DNA of 64,000 nucleotides from Sandaracinaceae bacterium (GCA_019637095.1 JAHBWG010000033.1:26050-90049), one strand, 5' to 3'; shown: positions 43,858 to 52,981, counted from the first letter of the stretch. Notes: generated by a model not told the origin, from the sequence alone. A program made the numbers and translations.

Positions 43858-45399
43858 GTGTCGTTCCAGAGCAACGTCCCGATCTCGGGCCCGGGCTTCT
43901 CGAACCGGTCGTCCGAGCTCGCGCGGCTCGACGAGGTCGCGCGCCGGCTGGGGGAGGGCGAGCCGACGTGGCTCGCGATCCTCGGCGCCCGCAAGGTCGG
44001 CAAGACCAGCCTCGTCCTCGAGTTCGCACGCCGGCACCGCGCCGATCTCGCCGTCATCGACGTGGACGTGAGCCAGTGGGCGCCACTGACCTGGGACGTG
44101 TTCCGCGTGCTCGCGGCGCGCGCGGCCGACGTCCTCGCGGGCGCGGCCACGGGGATCTCGCACGAGGCCCTCCTGATCGACGAGCCGGCGTGGCGCCGCG
44201 AGGTCCCGGCGACGGAGCTCTTCGCGCGGCTGCCGCCGACCGCCCGCGCGTCGCTCGCGTCGCTCCCCGAGCTCGACGGACCGGAGCTCGCCCGCGCCGC
44301 GCTCGGCCTGCCCGAGGCGATCGCCCAAGCGATGGACGTGCGCGCCGTCGTCGCGATCGACGAGTTCCAGGATCTCGCCGCGCTCGCGGCCGGACGCGGC
44401 GGCGTCGACCCCTTCCCGATCCTGCGCGGCGTCTGGCAGCGGCACCGCCGCATCGCCTACGTCGTGTCCGGATCCGAGCGCTCGATGATGCTCGAGATGG
44501 TCAGCTCCGAGGCGTCGCCCTTCTTCCAGCACTTCTCGGTGATGGAGCTCGACGTGCTCGGCGCGGACGACGCCATCGCGCTCCTCGTCGACGGCAGCCC
44601 CGCCGACCGGCGCATCGACGCCGCGCTCGCCGCGCGCGCGGTCGACGTGATCGGCACGCACCCCTTCCACCTGCAGATGCTCGGCGAGGCGCTCGTCGCG
44701 GCGCCGGGCCCGTACCGCGAGGCCGACCTGAAGGCCGCCGTCCAGGGGCTCGTCTTCGCGCGCGCGGGCCGGCTCTCGCTCTTCTTCGCGCGCGAGTGGG
44801 ACGCCCGCGTCGGCCGCGCGTCCACCCTCGCCGCGACGCTCGAGGCCCTCGCCGCGGGCAAGCGCCGGCTGACGGACATCGCCGCCGCCATCGGCGCGCC
44901 TTCCGGCGCGACGCTCCGCTACCTCGAGCGCCTCGGCGACTCCGTCACCCGCGCCGACGACGGAACGTGGCGGCTCACCGACCCGCTCTTCGCGCGCTGG
45001 ATCGAGTGGCGCAGCCCCGGCGGCAGCGTCGTCCCGATGCGCGTGCTCGGCGACGAAGGCGAGCAGGCCGCCGCGCGATCGCTGTCGCGGCTCGGGTTCG
45101 AGCTCGTCTACCAGTCGCTCGGCTCGCGCGGCGCGTTCGACCTGCTCGCCACGCGAGGCCACCACGTGCTCGCCGTGCAGGTGAAGCGCCGGCCGCTGCC
45201 GCTGCGCTTCACCAAGGCCGAGTGGGCTCGCATGGTCGCCGACGCGAAGCGGATGGGCTGGCGCTGGGTCATCGCCGCGGTCGACGACTCGATCGTCCGC
45301 GTGCTCGACCCCGGCCTCGCCACGAAGCGCGGCGAGGTGCGGATCGGCGAGCGCGCCGAGATCGCCAACCTCCTCGCGTGGATCGACGAGACGCGCTGA
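43858..45399 (+). CDS. Archaeal-type AAA+ ATPase fused to PD-(D/E)XK-like nuclease
   Basis: 513 residues. Residues 15-330 make a P-loop ATPase of the ATPase_2 (archaeal/STAND-like) kind: Walker A GARKVGKTSLVLEF near 43, Walker B VVAIDEFQDLA near 163, sensor-like VVSGSERSMM. A winged-helix-like segment (RRLTDIAAAIGAPSGATLRYLERLG) follows. Residues 395-513 look like a Mrr/DUF234-type nuclease: LGFELVYQSLGSRGAFDLLATRG, with Asp in GAFDLL and the VLAVQVKRRPL motif as the catalytic (D/E)xK. No signal or membrane part. These ATPase-nuclease fusions often occur in accessory or defence-type loci. GTG 43858 is the start. A 138-bp piece of its 3' end is repeated at 46002. Confidence 0.85.
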   Translation: MSFQSNVPISGPGFSNRSSELARLDEVARRLGEGEPTWLAILGARKVGKTSLVLEFARRHRADLAVIDVDVSQWAPLTWDVFRVLAARAADVLAGAATGISHEALLIDEPAWRREVPATELFARLPPTARASLASLPELDGPELARAALGLPEAIAQAMDVRAVVAIDEFQDLAALAAGRGGVDPFPILRGVWQRHRRIAYVVSGSERSMMLEMVSSEASPFFQHFSVMELDVLGADDAIALLVDGSPADRRIDAALAARAVDVIGTHPFHLQMLGEALVAAPGPYREADLKAAVQGLVFARAGRLSLFFAREWDARVGRASTLAATLEALAAGKRRLTDIAAAIGAPSGATLRYLERLGDSVTRADDGTWRLTDPLFARWIEWRSPGGSVVPMRVLGDEGEQAAARSLSRLGFELVYQSLGSRGAFDLLATRGHHVLAVQVKRRPLPLRFTKAEWARMVADAKRMGWRWVIAAVDDSIVRVLDPGLATKRGEVRIGERAEIANLLAWIDETR

Positions 45400-45402
45400 G
45401 CG
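45265..45402 (+). repeat. 138-bp direct repeat, copy 1 (3' end of ATPase-nuclease gene)
   Basis: The last 45 codons of the ATPase-nuclease gene and its stop (from tgggtcatcgccgc to cgctgagcg) recur at 46002-46139 with six base differences and no indels. This copy is in-frame and functional. Confidence 0.9.
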
Positions 45403-45420
45403 TGCGCGAGCCCGTCGACG

Positions 45421-45864
45421 TCACGCGCCGCGACGCGGCGGCAGATCGTCGAGGGCGCGCAGGACCGCGTCGGAGACGTCCGTGTGGAGCTGCACGCGCA
45501 CCGCGACGAGCGCCCCGTCGCGGTCGAGCTCCGCGAGCACGGGGAAGACCCCGTCCCCCCAGCTGGTGAACGTCAGACAGACCCGGAGCGGCCCCACGTC
45601 GATCGACGCCGCGCCAGTGGCCGACGCGCGCGCGTCCTCCAGCGCGCGGTAGTGGTGGGAGTGCGGGCGGAAGTCCGTCGCGAGCCGGAGCGCGAGCTCC
45701 TGCTTCACGCGCTCCGCGTTTGTCCCGAGCACGACGATCTCGTCCACCGAGCGGTCCCGCCATCCCCAGGTCCCCTCGTCGATCGCCGGCGCGTCGAGCG
45801 CGCGCGCGAGCGCTCCGCGTCGCGACCCCAGAGACGAAGTCCGCCAAGCCATCGATCGGGTCAT
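45421..45864 (-). CDS. DUF4241-like protein
   Basis: 147 residues from MTRSMAWRTSSLGSRRGALA. The C-terminal part has the family feature VCLTFTSWGDGVFPVLAELDRDGALVAVRVQL (shown in part: WGDGVFPVLAELD), resembling DUF4241 endings. No signal peptide. It lies antiparallel between the ATPase-nuclease gene and a repeated fragment of that gene's 3' end. A longer upstream extension (to 45975) is possible but runs through Pro/Arg-rich sequence and is less likely. Proteins of this family have no confirmed function. Position suggests it may accompany the ATPase. Confidence 0.65.
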   Translation of the reverse strand: MTRSMAWRTSSLGSRRGALARALDAPAIDEGTWGWRDRSVDEIVVLGTNAERVKQELALRLATDFRPHSHHYRALEDARASATGAASIDVGPLRVCLTFTSWGDGVFPVLAELDRDGALVAVRVQLHTDVSDAVLRALDDLPPRRGA

Positions 45865-46001
45865 CGTGGATCCGGCGCGCACCGAATCGCGAGAGCGTCG
45901 ATGGGGCAACCCACGGGCGTGCTCTCCCCCACCTGAATCGCGTGTCACTGAAGACCTCGGGAGCGTGTCGCGCACACGGTGGGAGCGCCCGGACGGGCGG
46001 A

Positions 46002-46139
46002 TGGGTCATCGCCGCGGTCGACGACTCGATCGTCCGCGTCCTCGACCCCGGCCTGGCCGCGAAGCGCAGCGAGGTGCGGCTCGGCGAGCGCGCCGAGATC
46101 GCCAACCTCCTCGCGTGGATCGACGAGACGCGTTGAGCG
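46002..46139 (+). pseudogene. Orphan 3' fragment of the ATPase-nuclease gene (direct repeat copy 2)
   Basis: Direct repeat of 45265-45402, 132 of 138 bases identical. It still reads as the same C-terminal 45 residues (VIAAVDDSIVRVLDPG, three conservative changes T-to-A, G-to-S, I-to-L) plus a stop. No start or N-terminal part is attached, so it cannot be a full gene. The two copies bracket the DUF4241-like gene, a hallmark of tandem duplication followed by deletion, or cassette insertion. The three substitutions are all conservative, so the duplication may be young or selected. Confidence 0.75.
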
Positions 46140-46305
46140 CGCATCGACGAGCTCGGGAGCCTCCATCCCGCTCGCCGGCGTTCCGGCGCACGGCTCGCGC
46201 TCCCGGCTTCGCCTTCCCGCGCATGCGCTCGCGAGGCGAGTCGATGCGCCGTCGTCGTCGCGAGGAGTGGTAGCGTCGGTTGGGGTGGCTGGGGGGCGTG
46301 TGGGG

Positions 46306-48207
46306 ATGGGGGAGCGGGCGGCCGCGCTCTTGCCGATGCTGGGCGTGCTCGCGATCACCGGCGTGCTCGGCGGGATCGCCGATCTTCGGGAGTCGTTCGA
46401 GATCGCGACGATCGTCGTCACGGTCGTCGTCGTCACCCTCGGCCTGCTCGTGGGCGCCCGCTGGCGTCCGGCCGACCGCGTCGCGCTCGGTGCGGCGGCC
46501 GCACCCTGGGTCGTCTGCGCCGCGGTGGTGGTCGGGATGGACACCTCCTGGGAGGCTCTCGTGGCCGATCCGATCGCCCGGTTCCAATGGATGGCCCAGC
46601 TCGGCTCCGAGCGGCTGACGCAGCTCGCGCTCGGCGCCACACTCTCGCAAGCGTCGTTGTCGGGCGCCGCCGTGACGATCGCGCTCCGGCGCGGGTCGGA
46701 CGCGCCCCAAGCGAGCACGCCGCGGCTCCTCTCGTCGCCGTTCTTCGCGGCGGCCGCAGCGCTCGGTGTGTTCACGGTGTGGTTCGCGATCCAGGCCGGT
46801 GAGGCTGGGGTCGTACGCGCCGCCATGCTCGCCGCGCCCACGCTCGCGCTGTGTCTGTGCGGCGCCCTCGCCCTGCGCGGCCGATGCGGCGACGAGGCAG
46901 CGCTCGTCGCGGCCGTCACGCTCGGCGTCGCGACCCACGCCGCCATCGAGGCGCTCGATGTGGTCGCGAGCGCGATGCACCTCCTCGTGATGGCGTCGGC
47001 CGGCCTCTCGGCCCTCCCGTTCGTCGATGCGTCGTGCGAGGAGCACGTCCCGCTCGTGGCCTTGCGCACGTGGGGGATCGCCGTCGGGTGGGCGCCAGCG
47101 GCGGCGCTCCTCGTGTTCGCGTGGTGGCGCGCGCGCCCGCGCCGCGCCTTCACGCCGCGGGTCGCGCTGCTCGCCGTGGCGCTGCTACCGATCCTCGCTC
47201 ACGAGGTCGCGGGTTCCGTCCTCGCTCGCGCCCTCGGCCGCGTCGCGCCGCCGGCTCCTTGGGAGGGCGCGACGGGGTTCTCGCCGGCGAGGTTCGACGC
47301 GTCGCCCTCGGTGTTCGCCGCGGACGCCTTGCTCCTCAACGCCGACGGACGCGTCTGGCTCGACGGCCGATGGACACCCCTCGACGAGGCGCTGAGCCGG
47401 CGAGCAGTCCAGCGCGTCGCGCCCAGCGCCGATGCGCGCTGGGGGGTGCTGCGGCCGTTGATCGAGCGTGCCCTCGCCTCCGCCGATCAAGTCGTCCTCG
47501 TCGGTGAGCCGCTCACGACCGCGCGCGACGACGCGCAGGTCCGCCTCCACCCGCGCATCGAGCCGGCGCTCCGCGCGGGCGCGCCGAGCGTCGCCGTGAG
47601 GTTCGAGGGCCCGCAGCGCGGCGCGGGCTTCGGGTTTCTCGCGCGCGTCGCCGCCGACGGTTCGACGCGCGTCGTCGCGCGCGCCGACTCCGGTTCGAGC
47701 GGCTCGGATACCACCGTTCCCGACGATCTCCCGCGGAGCCCTCGGCCGGTCGTCGCAGTCCGCGTCGACCCCGCGTGCCCTGTCCAGGAAGCGCTCCGCC
47801 GGCTCGTCGAGCTCGACCAGCGCGCCTCTGCCTTCGTCCTCGATGACCTCGCGGGCTGCGCGTGGCGCGCGGGCGCCAGCGATGAGATCGCCCGCATCCC
47901 GCCCATCGACGAGTTGCTCGGCGCGACGCGGCGCGAGAACGACGCGCGGCTCGGCCTGCCCTCCGAAGCGAACGGCGACTGGGTCTGTCACGGGCCGTGG
48001 TGGGCGCTGCGCTACGAGGACGGTCTTGGCGTCGAACTCCTCGCGTACGTCGTCTCCGTCGACGCGTGCCGCGACTCCGTCGTTCCCGGTCGCTTCGTCG
48101 CGCCCGCGCTCGAGCGAAGTGAGCGCTGCGTCTGGGAGGCGGACGGCGTCCGCGCCGAGCTCGACCGTGCGACCGGCGTGTTCCGCGCCCGTCCGCAGGC
48201 CCCCTGA
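46306..48207 (+). CDS. Multi-pass membrane protein of unknown function
   Basis: 633 residues from MGERAAALLPMLGVLAI. About eight hydrophobic helices in the first 330 residues (for example VLAITGVLGGIADL, TIVVTVVVVTLGLLVGA, AAAPWVVCAAVVVG, FFAAAAALGVFTVWFAI, MHLLVMASAGLSALPF). The remaining 300 residues are soluble and contain a few repeated beta-type motifs (WLDGRWTPLDEALSR; VVLVGEPLTTARDD; VVAVRVDPACPVQEALRRL). No recognised domain. The soluble part faces either side. In-frame GTG at 46285 is an alternative start. It follows the accessory patch, and the two tRNA genes lie just after it on the other strand. Confidence 0.65.
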   Translation: MGERAAALLPMLGVLAITGVLGGIADLRESFEIATIVVTVVVVTLGLLVGARWRPADRVALGAAAAPWVVCAAVVVGMDTSWEALVADPIARFQWMAQLGSERLTQLALGATLSQASLSGAAVTIALRRGSDAPQASTPRLLSSPFFAAAAALGVFTVWFAIQAGEAGVVRAAMLAAPTLALCLCGALALRGRCGDEAALVAAVTLGVATHAAIEALDVVASAMHLLVMASAGLSALPFVDASCEEHVPLVALRTWGIAVGWAPAAALLVFAWWRARPRRAFTPRVALLAVALLPILAHEVAGSVLARALGRVAPPAPWEGATGFSPARFDASPSVFAADALLLNADGRVWLDGRWTPLDEALSRRAVQRVAPSADARWGVLRPLIERALASADQVVLVGEPLTTARDDAQVRLHPRIEPALRAGAPSVAVRFEGPQRGAGFGFLARVAADGSTRVVARADSGSSGSDTTVPDDLPRSPRPVVAVRVDPACPVQEALRRLVELDQRASAFVLDDLAGCAWRAGASDEIARIPPIDELLGATRRENDARLGLPSEANGDWVCHGPWWALRYEDGLGVELLAYVVSVDACRDSVVPGRFVAPALERSERCVWEADGVRAELDRATGVFRARPQAP

Positions 48208-48243
48208 GCCGCGAACCGACGAGCCCGCGGGTCAGTAATGAAG

Positions 48244-48316
48244 CGTCCCCAGCGGGATTCGAACCCGCGTCGCCGGCGTGAAAGGCCGGTATCCTGGGCC
48301 TCTAGATGATGGGGAC
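48244..48316 (-). tRNA. trnE: tRNA-Glu (UUC)
   Basis: 73 nt, cloverleaf complete: acceptor GTCCCCA paired with TGGGGAC plus discriminator G, anticodon stem CCGGC/GCCGG with loop CTTTCAC giving anticodon TTC, and TTCGAAT in the T loop. CCA is not encoded. It is 1 nt downstream of tRNA-Lys on the same strand and shares its promoter. Confidence 0.95.
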
Positions 48317-48317
48317 A

Positions 48318-48390
48318 TGGGCCGTCTGGGGATCGAACCCAGGACCGACGGGTTAAAAGCCCGCTGCTCTGCCTGCTGAGCTAACGGCCC
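48318..48390 (-). tRNA. trnK: tRNA-Lys (UUU)
   Basis: 73 nt, acceptor GGGCCGT/ACGGCCC plus discriminator A, D-arm region TAGCTCAGCAGGCAGAG, anticodon stem GCGGG/CCCGT with loop CTTTTAA giving anticodon TTT, T loop TTCGATC. CCA is not encoded. It is the first of a two-gene tRNA unit transcribed leftward. Confidence 0.95.
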
Positions 48391-48414
48391 GGGCCCGGCC
48401 TTCAGGCTCGGGGG

Positions 48415-48443
48415 CGTTTAGCAATACGGCCCGCGGCGGTCAA
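48415..48443 (-). promoter_or_regulatory. Promoter for the tRNA-Lys/tRNA-Glu unit
   Basis: Minus-strand -35 TTGACC (48438-48443), 17-bp spacer and -10 TAAACG (48415-48420). The transcript would start near 48407, about 17 nt before tRNA-Lys, and a GC-rich stretch follows the -10, as in stringently controlled stable-RNA promoters. The spacing is ideal. Confidence 0.55.
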
Positions 48444-48786
48444 GACCAGCGCACGGGAGGCTCCGCGCGCACGCCGTGCGCCACTCCGCCCCGGGTGGCC
48501 GGGCGAGTGGCCACGGGTGGCGACTCGGCCTGCCACCGATGTCATGCCTCCAAATGGTGACGGTCGGATCGGGTGTGACGCGGGCTTCACGGCGCGCCCA
48601 GATCTTCACGGAGAACTTCGTTGGACGCAGCGCGTCAATTGCGCCTGTAGGATGGGTCCGGCGAGCGCGCAGGTGTGGCTCGGCGGCCACGGAGGGCGTG
48701 AGATCGGTTGGCATGAGCGCGAGGCCTGGGGTGTTCGGGAGCCGTGGCATCGCGATTGCACAAGCGTCGGGAGTCGGAGCAGTAGG
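48444..48786. other. Intergenic region without a convincing gene
   Basis: No gene on either strand is supported here. A short open frame runs into the following gene from 48517 but has low-complexity translation and no ribosome-binding site. The region is less GC-rich between 48560 and 48660 than around it, compatible with promoters of the following gene. I could not choose one. Confidence 0.5.
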
Positions 48787-49260
48787 ATGAGCCGTCGAGA
48801 GAACATCGGGCTTCTGGTCGCCGAGCGCGACTCCGCCTGGAGCGAGTGGGTCGAGCCGCTGCGCGGTGAGGTCCACGACATCGCGATCGTGCTGCAGCGC
48901 ATGGGCGAGACGCCGGCGGAGCTGGCGACGCGGGTGCGCGCGCGGGCCGCGGAGCTCGCGGGGCGCGGGGAGCTGGTGGCGGCGGCCCTGGTGGGCGGCG
49001 AGCGTTGGGATCCTGACACCCTGAACGCACGCTCGCTGATGATCCGTGCGATCTTGTCCCACATGAAGGCGGGCACCGCGGGGGCGCGCCCCGAGGGGGC
49101 GACGGCGCCGACGCTGTACCTGGACGCGGGCGACAAGGCGGGGCGCTCGCGCCACGCGATGCAGGCGCTGGCTTCCGTCGTGGCCGATCAGATCGGCGGG
49201 TCGGTGCAGGTGCTGACCACCCACGGGCCGAGCGCCGTGCCGGTCCGCCGCGCGGCCTGA
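48787..49260 (+). CDS. Small hypothetical protein
   Basis: 157 residues, no signal peptide or membrane segment. The N-terminal half is charged helices (IGLLVAERDSAWSEWVEPL; AELATRVRARAAELAGRGEL). The C-terminal half has an alpha/beta piece TLYLDAGDKAGRSRHAMQAL and VVADQIGGSVQVLTTHGPS. No family recognised. ATG 48787 was chosen because a longer extension has no consistent translation. It is convergent with dnaE, only 3 bp apart at the stops (49260 against 49264). Confidence 0.55.
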   Translation: MSRRENIGLLVAERDSAWSEWVEPLRGEVHDIAIVLQRMGETPAELATRVRARAAELAGRGELVAAALVGGERWDPDTLNARSLMIRAILSHMKAGTAGARPEGATAPTLYLDAGDKAGRSRHAMQALASVVADQIGGSVQVLTTHGPSAVPVRRAA

Positions 49261-49263
49261 GCC

Positions 49264-52200
49264 TCAGCGGAGCTCGCAGACCTTCTCGCCGAAGAGGCGC
49301 TCGAGGCTGGAGAGGAACTGCTCCGAGGGCTCGACGCTCAGGCCCGTGCGCGCGAAGCGGACGGTCCAGCGCTCGCTGCTCACGAGCTCGAGGCTGACGG
49401 GGCACGGGCCGGGGTGCTCCTCGAGGGTGCGCTTGAGCGCCTCGAGCTGGCCAGCGCGGGTGCGCTCGACGGGGAGGCGCAGCCGCACGCTCTTGGTGCG
49501 CGCGCGGAGCGCGGCGGCGAGGGGCACGACCTCGAGCAGGACGAGCTTGGACTCGACCGGCGCGTCGTCGGCGGCGGTGCGGTCGCGCTCGAACTTGTGC
49601 TCGGCCGTGACGATGACGGGGTCGCCCGAGGCGAGGACCTCGCGCACCGTCTCGAGCTGGCGGGTGCGGACGATGACCTCGACCCGGCCGGTGGGGTCCT
49701 CGAGGTGGAAGAACGCCATCTTGCCGCCCGCCTTGGTCGGGCGCTCGCGGTAGCCCTCGACCGAGCCGCCGATGGTGACGCGGGCGCCGTCGGGGCGGCC
49801 GGCGAGGGTGGCGGTGTTGGCGTCGGTGAAGCGCGCGAGCTCGCCCGAGTAGCGCTCGATCGGGTGACCCGAGACGTAGAAGCCGAGCGTGGCGCGCTCG
49901 CGCGCGAGCAGCTCCTTGAGATCCCACGGCTCGACCTTGGGGAACGAGCTGCCGCCGACGCGGTGCGCGGCGCGCGCTTGCGCAGGCTCGAGCAGGCCGA
50001 ACAGGCTGGTCTGGCCCGCGGCGCGATCCGCGCTGGCGCGGCGGCCGCGCTCGAGCGCGGACTCGATGGCCGCGTGCGCGCTCGCGCGGTCGACGCCGAG
50101 CGCGCCGTGGACGGCGTCGAAGGCGCCGCACTGGACGAGCGCCTCGATGACGCCCTTGTTGACGCGCTTGAGGTCGACGCGGCTCGCGAGATCGAAGACG
50201 TCGGTGAACGGCTGCTGCTGCGCGCCGCCGCCGCCCTCGGGTGACGCGCTGCGCGCTTCGAAGATCGCGTCGAGCGCGCCCGAGCCGATGCCCTTCACGC
50301 CGCCGAGCCCGAAGCGGATCTTCGGGATCCACGGGTCGCGGAGCTTGCCGCTGTGCGAGACCGGGCGATCGGCGCGCCGCTTCATCGGGCGCTCCGCCGC
50401 CTCGTAGACGACGGTGAAGTCGATCTGCGACTGGTTCACGTCCGGCGGCAAGACGGTGATGCCCATCGCCTTGGCCTTGGCGCACGTGCGGACGATCTTC
50501 TCGGTCTTGTCCTTGTCGGCGGTGAGCGTCGCGCAGACGAACTCGACGGGGTAGTGCGCCTTGAGGTACGCGGTCTGGTAGGCGATGAGGCCGTACGCGG
50601 CGCTGTGCGCCTTGTTGAAGCCGTAGCCGGCGAAGTGATCGACGAGGTCGAAGATGCGGCCCGCCTCGTCGGCCGAGTGGCCGTTCGCGACGGAGCCCTC
50701 GACGAAGCCCTGCCGCTGCTTGGCCATCTCGGAGGCCTTCTTCTTGCCCATCGCGCGGCGCAAGAGGTCGGCGCCGCCGAGCGAGTAGCCCGCCATCGTG
50801 CGGGCGATCTGCATGACCTGCTCCTGGTAGACGATGACGCCCCAGGTCTCCTTGAGGATCGGCTCGAGGCACGCGTGCGGGTAGTCCGGCTTCTTGCGGC
50901 CGTTCTTGCAGGCGATGTAGTCCTCGACCATGCCCGTGCCGAGCGGGCCCGGCCGGTAGAGCGCGACGGCGGCGACGATGTCGTCGAAGCAGTCCGGCCG
51001 CAGCTGGCGGAAGAGGCTCTGCATGCCCGAGCTCTCGAGCTGGAAGACGTTCGTGGTCTCCCCCGACTGCAAGAGGGCGAAGGTCGCGGCGTCGTCCATC
51101 GGGATCGCGCCGAGGTCGAACGGCTCGCGCCGATCCGGGCGCTTGTCGATGAGCTGCACCGCGATGTCGATCACGGTGAGCGTCTTGAGCCCGAGGAAGT
51201 CGAACTTGACGAGGCCCGCCGCCTCGACGTCGTCCTTGTCGTACTGCGTGACGTAGACGCCGGGCTCGGGGCAGAAGACGGGGACGTGATCCCAGAGCGG
51301 GCCCTCGCTCATCACGACGCCGGCCGCGTGCATGCCGGCGTGGCGGTTGAGGTTCTCGAGCTGCATCGCGGTGTCGAGCAGCTCCTTGACGCCGGGCTCC
51401 TCTTCGTAGGTAGCGCGCAAGCGATCTTCCGTCTCGAGCGCCTTGGCGATCGGGACGGTCTTGCCCTGCATCGGCTCGGGGATCAGCGCCGCGATGCGGC
51501 CGGCGTCCGCGGGCGTCATGCCCATGACGCGGCCGACGTCGCGCACGACGCTGCGGCTCCGGAGCTGATGGAACGTGGCGATCTGGCCGACGCTGGTGTC
51601 GCCGTACTTGCCGCGCACGTAGTCGATGACCTCGTCGCGCCGATCCATGCAGAAGTCGATGTCGAAGTCCGGCATCGAGACGCGCTCGGGGTTGAGGAAG
51701 CGCTCGAAGAGCAGGACGTGCTCGATCGGGTCGAGGTCGGTGATGCGCAGCGCGTACGCGACGAGCGAGCCCGCGCCCGAGCCGCGGCCCGGACCGACGG
51801 GGATCCCCTGCTGCTTGGCCCAGTTGATGAAATCCTGGACGATGAGGAAGTAGCCCGGGAACCCCATCGACGAGATGACGCCGAGCTCCCAGTCGAGCCG
51901 CTCGCGATACTCCGCCTCGCTCGGGGAGCGGCCGCGCCGCGCGATCTCGACGAGCCGCGCGGCGAGGCCCTCGCGCGAGAGCGCCTCGAGGAAGCTCGCC
52001 TCGGTGTGGCCCTCGGGGACGGGAAACCGCGGGAGCTTGGGCTTGCTCAGCGGATCGCAAGCGCCCCCGCACATCTCGGCGACGCGCAGCGTGCCGGCGA
52101 GGGCCTCGGGCACGTGGCGGAACGCGTCGGCCATCTCGGCGGGCGACGCGAGGTACATGCGGTCCGAGCCGTGGTGCGCGCGCTCGAGGTCCTCGAGCGG

Positions 52201-52875
52201 GCGGCCGGCGGCGATGCACTGCAAGACGAGCTGCGCGCGCGCCTGCTCGCGGCCGAGGTAGTGGCAGTCGTTGGTCGCGACCAGCGGCAGCGCGAGCTCC
52301 GCGGCCAGGTCGGCGAGGATCGCGTTGAGCGGCTCCTGCTCGGGGAAGCCGTGGCTCTGCAGCTCGACGAAGAGGTGGCCGGGCTCGAAGCACTCCCCGA
52401 GGCGGCCGAGCGCGCTGCGGCCCGCGGCCTCGCCCTTGAGCAAGATCTCTTGCGCGACGTACCCGCCCATGCAGGCGCTCAGCCCGACGACGCCGGCCGC
52501 GTGCTCGGCGAGGACCTCGAAGTCGATGCGCGGGCGCGTCGCCCCCTCGACCCAGCCGCGCGACACGAGGCGGACGAGGTTCTGGTAGCCGGTCTGGCTG
52601 GCGGCGAGCAGGACGAGGTGGTGGGCGCGGCGGTTGGTGGCGTCCGCGCGGTCGCCCGGGGTGAAGGCGACCTCGCAGCCGAGGATGGGCTTGATGTCGG
52701 CGGCCGCGCACGCGCGGTGGAAGCGGACCGCGCCATGCATGTTGTCGTGGTCGGTGAGCGCGACCGCCGGCATGCCGAGCTCGCGCACCTTCTCGACGAG
52801 CGCCGGGATGCGGATCGCGCCGTCGAGCATCGAGAACTCGGAGTGGACGTGCAGGTGGACGTGCTCGGCCGACAC
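49264..52875 (-). CDS. dnaE: DNA polymerase III alpha subunit
   Basis: About 1200 residues, typical length. N-terminal PHP domain opens with VHLHVHSEFSMLDGAI and has metal-binding-like residues (ALTDHDNMHG). The polymerase core has GPGRGSGAGSLVAYAL and the catalytic-Asp motif MPDFDIDFCMDRRDEVIDYV, later FLGLKTLTVID, NVFQLESSGMQSL and GYGFNKAHSAAYG. The tau-binding/OB fold region lies near residues 950-1080 (GGSVEGYRER). The start was set at GTG 52875 (VSAEHVHLH), matching family length. ATG 52971 would add 32 low-complexity residues. Cytoplasmic replication enzyme. The divergent small protein at 52982 starts 107 bp away. Confidence 0.96.
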   Translation of the reverse strand: MSAEHVHLHVHSEFSMLDGAIRIPALVEKVRELGMPAVALTDHDNMHGAVRFHRACAAADIKPILGCEVAFTPGDRADATNRRAHHLVLLAASQTGYQNLVRLVSRGWVEGATRPRIDFEVLAEHAAGVVGLSACMGGYVAQEILLKGEAAGRSALGRLGECFEPGHLFVELQSHGFPEQEPLNAILADLAAELALPLVATNDCHYLGREQARAQLVLQCIAAGRPLEDLERAHHGSDRMYLASPAEMADAFRHVPEALAGTLRVAEMCGGACDPLSKPKLPRFPVPEGHTEASFLEALSREGLAARLVEIARRGRSPSEAEYRERLDWELGVISSMGFPGYFLIVQDFINWAKQQGIPVGPGRGSGAGSLVAYALRITDLDPIEHVLLFERFLNPERVSMPDFDIDFCMDRRDEVIDYVRGKYGDTSVGQIATFHQLRSRSVVRDVGRVMGMTPADAGRIAALIPEPMQGKTVPIAKALETEDRLRATYEEEPGVKELLDTAMQLENLNRHAGMHAAGVVMSEGPLWDHVPVFCPEPGVYVTQYDKDDVEAAGLVKFDFLGLKTLTVIDIAVQLIDKRPDRREPFDLGAIPMDDAATFALLQSGETTNVFQLESSGMQSLFRQLRPDCFDDIVAAVALYRPGPLGTGMVEDYIACKNGRKKPDYPHACLEPILKETWGVIVYQEQVMQIARTMAGYSLGGADLLRRAMGKKKASEMAKQRQGFVEGSVANGHSADEAGRIFDLVDHFAGYGFNKAHSAAYGLIAYQTAYLKAHYPVEFVCATLTADKDKTEKIVRTCAKAKAMGITVLPPDVNQSQIDFTVVYEAAERPMKRRADRPVSHSGKLRDPWIPKIRFGLGGVKGIGSGALDAIFEARSASPEGGGGAQQQPFTDVFDLASRVDLKRVNKGVIEALVQCGAFDAVHGALGVDRASAHAAIESALERGRRASADRAAGQTSLFGLLEPAQARAAHRVGGSSFPKVEPWDLKELLARERATLGFYVSGHPIERYSGELARFTDANTATLAGRPDGARVTIGGSVEGYRERPTKAGGKMAFFHLEDPTGRVEVIVRTRQLETVREVLASGDPVIVTAEHKFERDRTAADDAPVESKLVLLEVVPLAAALRARTKSVRLRLPVERTRAGQLEALKRTLEEHPGPCPVSLELVSSERWTVRFARTGLSVEPSEQFLSSLERLFGEKVCELR

Positions 52876-52917
52876 GAGGGCCCGATGGTGAACGAGCGGC
52901 CAGTGCCGGGCAATGGC

Positions 52918-52946
52918 TTGTGGCGCGTCGGGCGCCGTGCTAGACG
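52918..52946 (+). promoter_or_regulatory. Possible promoter for the small Lys-tailed protein
   Basis: TTGTGG (52918-52923), 17-bp spacer and TAGACG (52941-52946) stand 35 bp before ATG 52982. Spacing is right but boxes are imperfect. Confidence 0.3.
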
Positions 52947-52981
52947 CACCGCCCCCTCGTCGAGGGGCCATGGAGTAGACG

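Noticed and set aside
46139..46249. Inverted repeat gcgcatcgac / gtcgatgcgc 91 bp apart, after the orphan fragment
   Set aside because: Only 10 bp and widely spaced; could be chance. No transposase or target duplication is visible, so it is not reported as a mobile element end.
48635..52711. 1358-residue minus-strand frame overlapping dnaE
   Set aside because: Arg/Pro/Ala-rich shadow; the dnaE frame contains all polymerase motifs.
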